NCBI GenBank assembly: GCA_013399115.1
Contig: VXAA01002963.1
Location: 1,246,868 to 1,310,867, forward strand
Length of the DNA: 64,000 bases
Direction of reading: 5' to 3'
Origin: Anseranas semipalmata
Lineage: Eukaryota > Chordata > Aves > Anseriformes > Anseranatidae
Within the stretch, counting starts at the first letter, position 1, and each line of letters begins with the position of its first letter. The notes beneath the pieces were generated by a model. It made no database searches and was not told the DNA's origin. It saw nothing but the letters and a program-made list of their open reading frames with translations. The position numbers and the translations under genes are program-made. Shown one piece after another: positions 11,301 through 25,400 of this stretch.

Positions 11301-14300
11301 CACAGGGTGGGTGAGCAAGATGCTGGGAGGAAGCGGGGACAGGAGGGGAAGGAGAGAAGCAGGAGCAGGTAGGAAGTTGTGGCATCTGAATTTTACCCTG
11401 GCATATTGCTGGGGTGTTGGTCACCTTGCTGTGACAGAAGGCTGGAGCAGAAAATAGACATGCATGTGTTGTTCTTCACAATTCCCGTTTTCTGACCCAA
11501 CTACATAGGAAAAGATAGCACTTTACATACAATTTCTGCAGCAGAAAATTGTGGGGGGTGGCAAATGAAGAAGGAGAAAGGGAACCTGTTGTGGAATGGC
11601 AGAGGTGCAGATGTGGCAAGGCATCGTTAATGGGGAGAGCCAGAGTGAGTGATTCCTCTCTCTGTTCCTCCATCATCCCCAGGCTAGTTGGGGCTGTGAC
11701 CGTACCTTCAACAGAAAGGCTTCTGTTGTCACACAATGCCTGTGCTCTCAAGGGCCCTTGCTAAAAATGACAGGACTATTCCTTTTGGCAACACTGAGCT
11801 GTTAGATATTCATTGTAGTTTACTTGCTAATCAATGTTTTTACTGTTGTAAATGGTTTTTTTTTTTTTTTTTTTTGTTATGAGGCATAACAAAGTAGAAC
11901 AACTTATGATCCAATACACAACTGAAAAAAGTGGGAGTCTTTCCTAAGATTTCCTCCCATTGGGTTTTTAATCAAATCCTTATTGAGTTTTTGAATAAAT
12001 AACATGCTTCTGTATATTTCTAAATGAATGTGTGACACATCGGTGAAGAAAAGTTAGAAATAAATATATTTCAGAGACTTAAAGTAATCTTTGGTAGAAG
12101 GCTACTATACTCTGAAAAGATTCCAATAAAATGGTCTTTAACCATGAAGACAAAATATATGTACCTTGGGATACATTTTGGATGTATATATATATATTTT
12201 TTAAATAAAGATGATGAAAGGCCTGAAAGTGAAAGCAACTGTGGTCAGCACGGTTGTAACTGAAAAGCTCCAGGTTTGGTTTCAGTGCTCAAGAAATTGT
12301 GGAGTTGGTTCAGAGATGTCCAGGAGAAAATTCATGAAAAAAAAAAAAAAGAATTTGAATTTAACTGTACATATAAAAAGAGATAATTGGGCAGTTACAA
12401 GTCACAAGGCCTTTAGACCTTCACCTCTGAGACATCAGCCTCACCTGTGGGTTAAGATGGTTAAGACCATCTGCTCTTTTCACTGCAGAGAAAGTTTAAA
12501 GCCTGAACACCATCTGCTTTGTCTGACAAAGTGCAGATGACAATAAAATTATACCATACATTTTTTGAAATCCAGCTCCTCCAAAGTTTACCCTCAATGA
12601 CACATAAATGCTCAATTCCCTTTCTTTCCCTTCTCCTACTTTTCTTTCCTTATAAGCTGCAAATAAGAAATAATGAAAAATTATTCGGCTTCTTCTCCAG
12701 GCCTTTACCTCAAGGCTTTCACTAGAGTAAAATCATGTTCACGTATTTTCTTCTTTTTTTTTTTGTGTGTTTTCAAATCTGTTAGAGAACTTGAGCAGAA
12801 AGACATTTTTTTTAAAGTGAAAATATCTGTTGTACCATGCCTTTGGCACTGTGTTTACAAAGAAAACAATCACAGACTTGTCATCGTTGCCTAATTATGT
12901 TACTTTATGACTTGTCAGCTAACAATATAAACGACTATAGATACAAAGATAAAATAGAAATTAGAAGTTTTATATGACAAATTTTACTTCTCTTGTTTGT
13001 TGCTTCTTCTCAACAAGTTCTTCCGAGAACTGTAGCATCCCTGAAAAAATATAACTTGAGAAGATAGATACTGTCTTTTCTTCCTCATGATCTCAATTCA
13101 CAGCTGAGAGTTCATTTTTCTACAGTGAAGGTAGAGAAGAAAGAATCTCGCGGATTTTTTGTAATGATCCTAATAAGAAACTCTAAACTGTCTTGGCCTA
13201 GTTTCCTAGTTTGATCAACCAATATCTCCTGAAACCCATTTCAGGGAGTGCTCACAGGCAGACACTTAACCAACAGCTTAAGTGTATTGTTGGACTGGGG
13301 CTTGTTGACTTCACAAGGTTTCTGGGTAATCATCACATCCCTAAGAGACTAGCTGTAGGCTGTCACTGTAAGGGAATATGTCACTGCCTTTTAAGATCTA
13401 AGCAGGCTGAGGTGGTGCATGTCAGGGTAGCTCAGGCAGCCTGCAAAAATCAGTGGCATGTGTCAGACAGTCGTATATAGCTTTTTACATTGTATGTCAA
13501 GCTAAAGCCTCCTTTTTAAAAATCTTAAATACTGTGTAGTATCAGAGGTGATACTTGGAAAAGAGTAAGTATCTAAGGTGAAGACCAGAAGAGAGAGAAA
13601 AGAAACTAAAAGAGAAATGGAAATATTAAAAACCCTTGCAGATGAAACATTGTAGCAGAGTCCTGGAAAAGATTACAATAAGGATTTGACATCAGATGGA
13701 CTCTTTGAGAAAGGGAATTTAGAGAAGTTAACCTTTCTTCAACTATTGTTAGACCTGGAGCTACAGATGTCTTTGATAGTCTAAACCAGGATGAATTAGT
13801 CAGAATGAGCAATACTGTATTCTCAAGGAAAGCAAAGCAATTGAAACATACAGGTTTCAAATGAAACTGCACAAGGAAGGAAAGTCCTTTCAGAGGATTT
13901 TGACTGACATTAGCTTAGCAAGTCAGGTATGAAATCATGATACTTAGGCAGATTTCATTATCAGAGGTTTGATTTTGGTTGGAATCAAAGATCTGAAATG
14001 ATATATTGAACCTGAGAGATCTTCTCAGACCCTGCAGAAATCACTCAGGAGAAAATGAAAATACTACAAACCACTTAAAAATGCTAGAAACCAAGAGGCA
14101 GCTACATTAGACATTGACTAAGGGAACATGAAATGGGAAAAAAGGAAAGACGTGAGGAATTTAAATATGCCAGAGAAACACTATAGAGCTAACGCTAATA
14201 AAATTGTGAAGTTATAACAAATGTGTGAGATGGGAAATGTGCAGGGGTCCAAACACGTCCCCTACTGGAAAACATTACAACAATTGTAATAGTGTTTTGT

Positions 14301-17300
14301 AAGAATATGCAATCAGAACCATAAAAATTAAAACAGAACAACCTGCAGACACATTGACAGTGCTGATGTATATTTATCAGGATGGCAATGGAAACAGGAA
14401 TGAAGAAAAATTCTATGTAGAGGCAAAGTGCAAAAATTGATAGGGGAAAATGTACTCTACTGGAGATTGGTGGAACTGTTGTGAATTATTAACTGGGAGC
14501 TAATGCTTGGTAAATGTTAGATCTGAAAATATTGTAGAATATTGGAATACAAAACATAACTACATTGAAGAAAGACCACTACATGTTAGTGCTTACAGAG
14601 AAGACCTAAGTTCTGTTAAAATATTATATGAACTTGCACTGAAACCTATAAAAATAAGTGGAACTATTTATTCACTGTGAATAATGAGCCAATAATGTGT
14701 CTAAAACATGGCAAATTCTTGGTTTGCTTAAGAGAGTACCTAAAGGTCAGCTGGGCATGAACAAATGTAAAGGAAATGTTGAATAAATCAGAATGTCAGA
14801 GGAGGTAGGGAAACAATTATAGATGCTGGCGAGGAATACATTTAAAGGTTGACTTATTCACTTTCCTCTGAGATTGCACATCCTATTTAAAACACAGTAT
14901 GGTGTGCATTAAATTTGTATTTGCTGAACATAGAATCCCATACGTTTTATCTGATGATGTTCAAAGGTTTTTCATGAGATTCTAGATTTCAACATGTATC
15001 ATCAACTCCCAGAGCTTCTCAACTGAATATCTGGTAGAAAATGCTAACATCACTAAACAGGTTGCTAAAATATAGGTTAAATAATCTGAAACATGTCCAA
15101 TGTTGCTGGACTTGACAAAATATTTTTTTACTAAGTGAACTGAAACTGTCTGAACACTTACTGAGCAGAGAGATAAGAAAAAGACTTTTCACTCTAGTCA
15201 AAAGCACAAGAGAAAATACAGCTTAGGAGGATATAGTAGAAGTGATCAGGATATTCCACATATACAGGATATATCTAAGTCATATTATGGATAGAGTGGT
15301 TTGTACATGCAGTTTGTATACATAAGAACATTGCATGGGTCTAGAAGGCTGCAGCTGGCAGACAGATTACTCCTTGTCCTTATGTGAGCTCCTGTCTTTT
15401 GAGCAATTGGTTTTAGGACAAGAGGGAACAACTGCCATTTATTCCTTTGGAAAGAGGAAAATGGAGGTGGAACGGAAAAAGTCAAAGCATCTGAAAGCAA
15501 ATTGGAAATGAAGGATTTAGCTGAGCCACTAATGGAAAGAGTTAAAGCTGCAAGTGGATAGAAATTGGGATAGTTCTCTGTGCAGCAATCCAAAGTGCTA
15601 GAACTCCTGAAAATCCCTCTTAATACATGTAATGTATGTATAGGTGTTACTCATTAGGATTATGTAGGAATGTAAACTGCCACACTGCACAATTTTCTGT
15701 TTAAAAGTAAGGGAAGTGGGTGAATATCACCTCTTTGAGATCTAAGAAGTCAGATGTTGCCTGAAACCAGGGGACATGGGCTGTCCGCAGGCAATTGCAA
15801 CATGGGGCAGCCACACACACTGGACAGCTGTTTATGTCTGAAAAACCCTTTCCAGCTAGCATCTGTCTGATGTGAACAGTTTTCTGAGAGACACCAAACA
15901 CAACACCCAGGCTTCAAAATATTGCCTTTGTTCTTCAGTCAGGCATAACTTTTGCTGGCCTCAAAGGAAATTTGTTCACAGTGAAGCAACACTGGAAATT
16001 GTAAGAAATGCAATAAAGCTTCAAGTTAAAACCATAGCAATTATTATCATTATTACTGTTAGTGGCATAGTACAAAAAAATAATATATATATATATATAT
16101 ATATATGCATGCGTGTGTGTTTTTACCTGAAGATATATATCTGTATTTATACATCTTACTTATTTATCCACACAAAAGTATGCTAATAAAAGTGTAAATA
16201 CAACCTGAGGAAAAAAATCTCCCCATAGATCCATTTTGCTTTGTGACATGACTTCAACAAGATCTCTTCTGGAACCTTGTGAAACTCTAAAAAAATTTCC
16301 ATGGAAGTGTTGCTTGCAGAGGATGCTGAGGGATTGTTGACTAGTACATGCAGAGACACTAAGTGAATAACTTTGGAGCTTTACAATTTTCCTTGGCTGT
16401 GCAGCAAAAAACATGTTTCAGCAATTTTTGTTGCCACAGTCTGTCCTACTAGGAAATTTTGTGCAGTGTTTGTGTGAACATTTGTATGGGTATAGCTTTT
16501 TTGTGTGTCTCTGTGGAACAACGCTAGTTCATGGCCAAAGCTGAGAGGACGGGTCTCAAGTGGAAAACTGCAGCATCAGTAATAGGGGATTTAAATTAAA
16601 TAGGGGAAAATATTTTTAGTGTATTTCATTTACCTTGTAAGCCACAACTGCTACAAAATACTTAAAATATGTTCTGCCAGTCAGTCTGATTGAGAAGTAG
16701 AAGTATTTGACTATGGCAGTTTGAGGGGTATTTCAGATTATGGATCTGACTGCTCTGAAAGTGTTCTGCCTCAAGCATTGGATTTATCTACTTTTAATGA
16801 TTACTTTTCATTTTATTATCCCTCAACAATTCCCCTGACACACTTACTTAATATCCTTATTAGACATACAGAAGGAATCAAATATTAAGGCCTCAAGATA
16901 TTTTTAAATGGCAGTACGGCAATCTTATATCTTCAAATTCAAAAAGAAGATGTAATCCACAATAAATAGTGCTTGTGTTAGAATGCTTAAAAATTATATA
17001 TCTATTTAAAATAGCCTATTCATCAAGCTATATTTTCACATTTAAGTACAGAGAATAACTGTGAAACCCTCTCTGAAACTAGGCTAATTTTTTTAAAGCA
17101 GTTACAAATGAAATTGTGAAACAGCAATATTAGAAGTTTAGATGATGACCAAGCAAAAACTCTAGTACTGATGTTTGAATAGTTATTCAGTGTGTAGAGC
17201 TGAAGTGCAAATTTTAGTATGTGGAATACCTTGCCATTAAGATGTGGCAAAGCATTTCATGTGGCTGCACATTGCTAGGAAGAGATTTAAGTGTGGGTTT

Positions 17301-20084
17301 TACCCACGAATCACCCCAAACTTCAAGTTTGGTTGTTTCCACAGGAGCCTAAGGAGGTTATCTTCTTCTTTTTTGATGCATTTCTTCTCTTTTGAAAATG
17401 TTGGCACATATCTGATCTGCTGATGAACTTTTTCATGCTACAAAGCTGGCTGAGAACAAGGTACTAACATTTTGCCAGCATTCCTCCCTCTGAACCTGCA
17501 TTCTGTGAGGCCAGATGAACATCAGTGCTAGTGCAATAGACAAGACAGGAACATATGTATGGAGAGAAGGAAGTGTGATGGAGTTGGTCCACATGTCAGG
17601 TGTTCTCAAACAGTTTTGAGGCCTCCGAGGTGGGTTTTCTACCTGCAGCTTAGTGTTGCAGCTGTGAACATCAAAGGATCTTTGTAAAAGAAAGACAAAG
17701 AACAGCCATTTCTTCAGAAGGTTTTTCAACTTTAAAATGTGTTACTTCCATCTCTTTTCCCTGTTTTAGACATTTATTTTAAGTCCAAAATAATCTAAAT
17801 TTTTTCACTTAGTCTCATGCTTTGAAGTTTTGCCTTTTTAAAGTCTACCTGGGAAGAGCTGAATAAGTTGAGGAAAACCATGAATGCCTTTTTTCCTTTC
17901 CACAAGTGGGTAAGTCCTGGGGAAAATGACTGCTTGGAAGTACTGTTTAGATGGATATACCAGCTCAAGAAAGGGTTGATACATATACTTAAATTCATCC
18001 CTACTTTGGAATTTGACCTTGAATCCTTACATGGAATTGCATACTTAAGTAGAGAATAAGCAAATACTTAGCTGTTCTTCTAAATAGAGATGGATTCCCA
18101 AATTGGAATACATTATTTTCTTTTCAGTTGACAAAGAATTTAGAGAAATGCTTTTTACAATTTTTAAAGAAAATCAATATATTTTAACTTCCTCAGAAGG
18201 CTAGAAATGTCTACAAGCATGGAAAATAGGATTCCAGACAGAAATAGTAAGAAATGTTAGTATTATGTGAAAGTTACACATGGGCTGAGAGACTTTTTGT
18301 GTTGTATTTCATCCAATACAAATTAAAATGAATGAGATATGCAGTACCTCTGCATGATAGTTTTTGTAAAGTAAATGCCGACAGATTCTTAACTGGAGTG
18401 GCACAGCCGTAATGTGACTGTGGTGTTACTGAGTATGCTTTAACATGTGGTAGAGGTTGGGTACATCTTTAAACAAGTCAGGAAAAAGAAAGCCTCTCAT
18501 TTTTCTCTGTTCTAATTATCTTCGTTCCAGTGGATTAGAAAATGGAAAATGTAGAAGTCAGGCTGAAGATGGTTCAGAGCTCAATCGCCTGCCAAGTTAA
18601 GTCTGACAAATGGCAAGTGTGTGTAATTAATACTGTCATCTTTCTCTGGACCAAAGGGTGACTGCAGTAACTATAGATTGTAATTGTCATCGTTGTCACA
18701 TAAAATGTGCTATTATTAAGTTCAGGCTGAATTTTATTGCTAAGAATGCTCATAAATTGAATGGTCAATCATTTAAATTACCAAGTAGAGAGCTCTGCGG
18801 TTTGCTCTAGAGCTACTTTCTAAGGCAATGTATTTGACTTTAGACCTCTGGAAACTAGCTATATTCCTTAAAGAGATGTTAGACGGGTTGTTACCTATAG
18901 AAGAGGATGCTCTGACAGATTCACTGCATTCCATTCATGTTTTAATAATCTCTACACTCTAATTTGTAATTTTTTTTTGTTGTTGTTGAAAGGCAAGTAC
19001 TGTATATGCTGTGATCACAACTTAAAAATTTGGAGTTATTATCTTGTTAGTGCACCAAAGAGAATCAATGAGGATGGTTTTGAAATATGGATGAATAACG
19101 TGTAGTTGTTTAAGATGAAAAGATGAAAGGGGATGAAAAGAAAGTAATGCATTCAAAAAAAAAAAAAAAAAAAAGAATCTTGGGATTAAGGAGTTCCCCA
19201 ACAGGATGTGAAGCCTTCCATTCTAGGGGTAAATCACAGGACAGCAGTGATTTCAAGTCTTTTCCATCTGATGAATGTATAAATCAAAATTTTCAGGAAG
19301 GCTGACTCATAAGTGTTGTGAAAATAATTCTTAACTAAAATATGAAGGTTTGGTGAAATGAACAGGATGCAGGATTGGAAAGGAACTGCAGTGTTCCTCA
19401 AGTTCTGCTTCTTGCTATCAGAGATAACAAGTTCATATAATAGCTTTCATAAACTCGTTGGCTCTATCTTAAAGTTAGTATAGGTATTTGTCCTCACCAT
19501 ACAGTTATTACTTCAGAATCTGACTTGTCTAATGGTCAGAAAACATCTCTTTATTGCTTACTTAAACTTGTGCTAGCCTCATCTTATATTTTAGATGTCC
19601 TTGTCCTTTATTTTAGATGTCTTATGCCCTTCTAGTATATTCTTAACAAGTGCGTTTATAAGGTAAGATTATATTTCCACTCAGCTTTTGTTTTTCAAGC
19701 TAAGGAAGACAAGATCTTTTGCTTTAGTGCGTATATTTGATCTTCTTGATCTCTTTCATGTTTTACTATGCTGTCAGCTGGCTGGCACAAGCCAGCTTGG
19801 AACTGGGAGCCATATAACCACTTTCTAACAATACTGTGTTCAAGCTATTAAATGTTGCAACATGTGTTCTCTCTCAAAGAGTTTTTCATTTAGATCTGTC
19901 TGGAGATTTCTCTATGAGTAGTTTTTTTTTTCTTTCTTTCTTTTCCCTTGAAATAAACAGTCTTGTTAGATTGTGTACTTTCAACTTACATCCTAAACCT
20001 TTGCTTTTTACACCATGGGTACAAAGTACTGGAAAAGACCAGCTGGCCACATGGATTATTAAGTCTGTTTCCCTGCTATTACAG
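11301..20084. other. Long AT-rich gene-free stretch
   Basis: I see only simple sequence here: T20 at 11856-11875, (TA)n near 12185-12201, A-run near 12338-12351, a (TA)n-(TG)n microsatellite at 16081-16120 and A20 at 19155-19174. The short frames on both strands have no recognisable domains. Confidence 0.5.
16081..16120. repeat. (TA)n-(TG)n microsatellite
   Basis: About twelve TA units are followed by GCATGC and a short TG run. It is preceded by a short A-run. Confidence 0.9.
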
Positions 20085-20281
20085 GCAATATATAGTAGAA
20101 ACTGCATTCAGAAAGACCCACAGAACATCCACTCCACCTGCCACCATTCACACAGGCCACAAATCACTCCATAACAATTTTTCATATGATATTAGAATAC
20201 CAAAAGCTAAAACCATTATAAGCCATGGGACAAAAACAGAGGACAACCAATGTGTCATTTGTGCTGTATGTCCCTGGAATG
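20085..20281 (+). other. Candidate internal exon (unrecognised)
   Basis: A 197-base segment is bounded on the left by a strong acceptor-like sequence (CTGTTTCCCTGCTATTACAG, ending at 20084) and on the right by a donor-like ATG-GTAAGA (intron from 20282). One frame stays open through the whole segment, 65 codons plus flanking partial codons. That frame contains HNNFSYDIRIPKAK and a cysteine cluster CVICAVC near its end. I recognise no family. Because the frame also continues open past the donor, the openness is weak support. It could be a non-coding RNA exon or chance splice-like sites in AT-rich DNA. Confidence 0.18.
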
Positions 20282-21787
20282 GTAAGAAATTAGGTAGATT
20301 ATTTTTCCCAGATGATCCTAAAAATGAACCAAGAATTACGCTGCAGAAAAGGATAATGTAAGCACTGGAGTAGCAAAAGGATATTTTCTTAATTCAGTAT
20401 TTCCTTTCTGCAGAAGAAATGTATTTTGAATCTGTGTGAAATAAAAGCTGTGCTTGTGAGTGAAAGAACAATTGCATTGAAAGTTTGGAAGCATCCTGTT
20501 ACTGCTGAAAAAATGTTAATGTCTTCTTTTGTTTGTGTGTCAGAATAAGTATTCACTAGCCCAAATGTAGCAATGTAAATTAAAACATTACCTTGGACAG
20601 GTGCCAAATGAAGATTACAATCAAAATGCCTGGATAATAGGGAAAAATGTTTTTCTATGGCTTTGCTGATTTCTTTTTTGCCCTTTTTTTTTTTTTTCTT
20701 TTTTTTTCAGTAAGAAGCAGGCTTTCAAATCAAATGCCAGTAGGACAACAATACTTTAACAAGTTTGCTGGCTGATGTATCTTACATATTAACCGCACCT
20801 ACACAAAGGGATTATTCCTCCTCTGGCCAGTGCACACTCTCATGCACTCCACATAGTCAAAGTGCACTGATAGTATAACGCCTTCCACAGCATATCAGGA
20901 TAAGGAGATAAAGTAAAAGTATTAAATTGGCTCCGCAGGGCTCCTTTCTCTTTCAGATAAACTCTAAAACCCTTTTGTGTGCTTCTGATTTTTTTTTTCC
21001 TAATCAAATCCCTGGACGGAATTCAAGTAAAAGCGATAAAGAAAGCAGTGAAAAATCATCCTGTTCATGACATTAATTGTAGGTGTTAAACACAATGTTG
21101 CTTCATTAAGACCCATTTAAATCATGGGACTGAATGCAGTCCAGCACAAGCCCACAGCTAAGAACCACATGCTGGAATTCGGTAGGAGAAACATTCCTGA
21201 CTGCAGTATTTAAAGGTTTGCTTCAACATAAACTGATATGGATCATAAAACTTATGATTCTAGTCAAATCCAGTGTTTTAAAGTTATGAAAATACCCAAA
21301 ACCTGAAACACCTTTCTTGCCTCCACCATCCTGACAGTACAGTTATTCTCAAACTTCCACAAAAAAGTATTATCTGACTAAAATGATGTTTTGTAATCAG
21401 CTCCCATAGCTTCACTGAATCAAAGGTAGCTGTAGGGGAAAGTGACTAAAACTTCACTGGCACAAATGGAGTCACATCTGCTGGCATTAGGCCTTAATTT
21501 GTCATTTTTGTTTTTAATCTCAGGAATTATGCAAGAACTAAAAGGCGCTAATCTTTCATAAGACAGGAAGGGGATGATCAGAATACATGCAGTACCAGTA
21601 CCAGGGCTAAGTCAGGGCTCAACCCTGTCTTCTGAAATGGTCTTGAGCAATTTTTTGAATATGGGTGTGTAGTTCCATATATTCCTAATCATTTGTAGCC
21701 CTGAGTACATTTTCTAGGCTGTGTCTAGGCATGGCACCCATACAGATTGTGGTGAAAAATTGAAAGGATTGTCAGAAGGGGAGGAAC
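20282..21787. other. Single-copy DNA, no gene seen
   Basis: T-rich tracts lie at about 20684-20709 and 20990-20998. The stretch around 20990-21140 has several TTAAT/ATTTA motifs and little simple sequence. It could be conserved non-coding DNA, but nothing here proves it. Confidence 0.4.
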
Positions 21788-22378
21788 ATGGACATAGTTT
21801 CATCTTCTTTTCAAGGAAATCTGTGTAGAGTTCCAACCAGACCCACAGTATCAGAATACCAACAGAAAAAGACCTGCAATGAGCTGCCATCACCATCAAA
21901 AAGGTTACCATATTTTGCTGCTTCCATTCCCTATGTCAATGCGAGGCTGCTGGTAAATCAGATGTGGTTGTCACATCTATACTTGCTGCAACGCCATGAG
22001 AAGAAGGCTACTGTTCCAGGTCATAAGAAAATGCATGGGAGCTAATGATAGCTTAGGATTTCCATGTATTGGAAGGTTGTTCGGGATACCATAGCACAAT
22101 GCAGACTTTCTCAGCCAAGAGAACATTATTTCAGAACACGGGGTTGATCCTGGGGGAGATGTACCAGTTATGCCACAGGGTGGTCTGGCAGTTGCCCATT
22201 TGCCAGCACACATATGACAAACACAACATAGTTCTACAGGGCTGCCATGAGCACTGGAACGGTTTCTTCCTCCAGACCTGCAGTGACACTGCTCACTCTC
22301 AGGTTAAGCTGACATTGAATCAGGCCTACTTAATCCTACTAAATCCACATTACTGTTTCCAGGTTCATTTCCCAGACT
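21788..22378. other. Unclassified moderate-GC block
   Basis: This roughly 600-base block stands out from its AT-rich surroundings by more even composition. It has overlapping frames on both strands: plus 21788-22045 and 22069-22380, minus 21714-21911 and 21977-22213. None is long or matches a family I know. The broken, overlapping frames would fit a decayed transposon or processed pseudogene, but I cannot name one. It ends directly at an A-rich (AAAC)n tract beginning at 22380, as a plus-strand retrocopy tail would. Confidence 0.25.
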
Positions 22379-22379
22379 G

Positions 22380-22466
22380 AAAAACAAGCAAACAAACAAA
22401 CAGAAAACAAAAACAAAACCAATATATATATATTTGAGTACACACATACACGCATACATACATACC
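22380..22466. repeat. (AAAC)n / (TA)n / (CA)n compound simple repeat
   Basis: Imperfect AAAC units (22380-22420) are followed by a short TA run and then CA/CATA units. The A-rich start could be a decayed poly(A) tail. Confidence 0.85.
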
Positions 22467-25400
22467 TTCAGCAATCCCAGCTCATTCTTGAATTAGTTTA
22501 TATACTGCTAGGCACTCTTGTCTTCTTATCCACGTATCAAATCCCCTTATGCCTTTTATGTCAAGAGCAATCCATCACAGACACTACTACCAATAATGTG
22601 GTAAGGGTAGTAGTACCAGTTCAGCCTTGGACCCTAGTTACTTTCTACTTTTGCTGTTACAGTCACAGATGCTTCCACCTGTTAACAGTGTTAATTAAGC
22701 TGTGATTTCATTTGTTATTCTAGGAGGTTAATTCTATTTCCCTAGCTGCTAAGGCTTTCTGTTGGATTTTTGGAGAAAAAAGGGAGCTATTTAGGTATTT
22801 GGAGACTGCTGAATGAGTGCATGTCTGAAGGACTAAAGAGTAGGTGCTGATACGTTTTGAAAAGCCTGGGTGTTTCTGTCATCAACTCTATGTGTAGGAA
22901 CTGGCACAACAGTTGTTAGTGCAGAAAGATATCCTGAATGGGTGGGAAGTTAAGATGTGGAAAGAAACAGGATCACTGCATCCACACTTTGAAGTGAGAA
23001 GGTGGGAGGGGGAAGGCTGCTAGCTGTGGGTAATGAATAGACTATATCCAGATAAATGTATTGTAGTTTATTTTGCAGAAATAGTGAAAAAGTGTTGTGT
23101 ATCTATTTAAGGGTTGAATAGTATTTATTGAATACATTCATCCAAGCTGTACAAAAATAATTTAAAAATCATAACATATTTTTCCTTGAATAAAATAAAA
23201 GTTAAATGAGTATGTGGCATGGGCCATGCTGTGCCATGCTAGCTAAATAAGAGAATACAGAGAAATCCCTTTAAGGGATCCCCTTGAAAGCTATTCTTTC
23301 TCCATCGTTTGGTGGTTGAATGTCATGGAACAATGCTGTAATTAGACTGATAGGAATGATGGGCCTAGTAATAATTTGCTCTCTATTCTTTGAATATTAT
23401 AATATTGAGTACAATATCTATTCAGAATATTAAGTAAAACCGATCTTCTCCTTCCTGGGTGAGTAGACTAACAAAGAGGATTCTGTCTGTTGCTTATGCA
23501 GAGCATGGTAATTATTCTGAGATGAGAACATCACTACACTTAAGTGAGTGGTAAGAGATCTCTTCCTTGGATAAAGGAGAGATTTGAACACAGATCACCC
23601 TCAGCTAAGGAAATAACCAGTAATGAAAGGGGTTGGTCAAGTATGGCACATTCAAACCATTATTTGATTAAAATGAAAAATTCTGCCTCATGTTCTCTCT
23701 TTGTTTTGCTTGTTTGTTTGTTTGTTTGTTTGTTTGCTTTTCCAAACGCAAGGGAAGACTGAAAAAAATATGAAGCAGCAAAGTCAGCTGATCTTTTTGT
23801 TTAGACACTACCTCCAGCTTATTTTCACATGCCTTTGCTTGTGTAACCTTCCAACACTAATCCGCTTTCACCAGAACATCTTGTACATAAATGGAAACTG
23901 TTCCAATCTTCTGGAAAGTCCTGGCAACAGCTTACCATGAAGAGGCTGATGTGCCCCAGGGGGCACCAAGAGGATGGGAGCACTTTCTGGAAGTGTGTAG
24001 AAAAGGGAAATGGGGGGCACTGGGCTGGAGGGGCCAAAGGCTTGCAGCTGAGCCGGCAACAGTATTGCAGCTATTCCTCACTGAGACAGATCCCAACTGT
24101 AGGGCTTAATTGTTTTGTTTGCTGGGCTTGTCATGCTGGTTGTCAGAATAATTCCTTTGTGTATGGCTGCATTGGACGTACGTACACAGTGCCAGCTGAG
24201 CCTTCTGATATCCTGAGGGGGCCTTTCCTACTGCAAATAATTTTCCATTGAACAGAGGGTAACTTGAAGATTGGTCCTTATTTGTCCATATGGTAGCTGT
24301 TGTTTTCTTCCACTGTGGAAGTCTGATGAGGAGATTAGACACAGTTGCTCTATACATGCCTAAAACTATTTCATTCCCTGTGGTTTTCCTATCACTGGCT
24401 GTTGGAGCCTTATATTCATTGAGAATAATGAACTCTGGTAGAAGAAAATGCTTTCAATACATAAAGCAGACTGTACACTGCTCAAACGTATCAAGGTCTG
24501 GGTGACATTTCAAACTATTGCTGGTTATCTTGTTCCTTTATTTAAATAATACATTGAAATATATTGGAATATAAGTGTCCTATATGTGTGCAAAAACGTT
24601 TTTATATCTGCTCCAGAAAGAAATGGGCCTCAGGATACAAATTTTGTTGTTGTTGTTGTTTTGTTTGGAATCTTTATGGAATATTACTTTCTGTGAAGGA
24701 TTTTTTTTTTTTATTTCTTCCAGAGCCTTTCTTGAATGACTTGGCAAGAGGAGATTTACATTTCCCTGCATGACCGTAGGATACTGGAGTTTAAACAATG
24801 AATGAAAAAGTGTCACAGATTTATTTAAGAGCAGTGAATAGTTGCTGCATTAATATACACTGTCACCAGACTTTAGTGGGGGGAAGACAGTGAACTGCAT
24901 GATCACCAGGTTGTTTGTCTAAACCAGAGACTTTAAGCATGAGGTAAATGCTTCAGGGTTTATACCATGTAGCCCACCGATGTTGCTTTGATAAAACAAT
25001 GGTAAGCGAAAATTGCAGATATAAAAACACTTTTTTTTTTTTAGAAACCCTTTTTTTTTTTTTTTTGCCAATTCCAGGATTCTTTCCAGTCATTAGGCAG
25101 TTAACTGTAACTTTTCAGCTGTGCAAATCCCACTCAATTCCCACGAATGAACAAGTGGTTCTCTCTGTAATACACCCTACCACAGGCTTTGTTTCCTCCC
25201 CTTTCTGTCCTTTTTCTCTGTTCTTTCATGTTTTCACTTCACTTCTTTCCTGCATTCTCAACGTGATTGTTCTTTTTGTCTCCTCTTATGAATTCTGCAT
25301 TTTTTAAATCAGCCTGTTTGACTCCCACAGTGGGCCTAATACTAGAAGCTGCCTCAGAGCAATTCCTCTTCTGTGATGTTTTAGCCAGATGCTAAAGCTA

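Noticed and set aside
19155..19174. A20 run as a possible processed-pseudogene tail
   Set aside because: The upstream sequence has no coding-like similarity I can recognise and no AATAAA at suitable distance.
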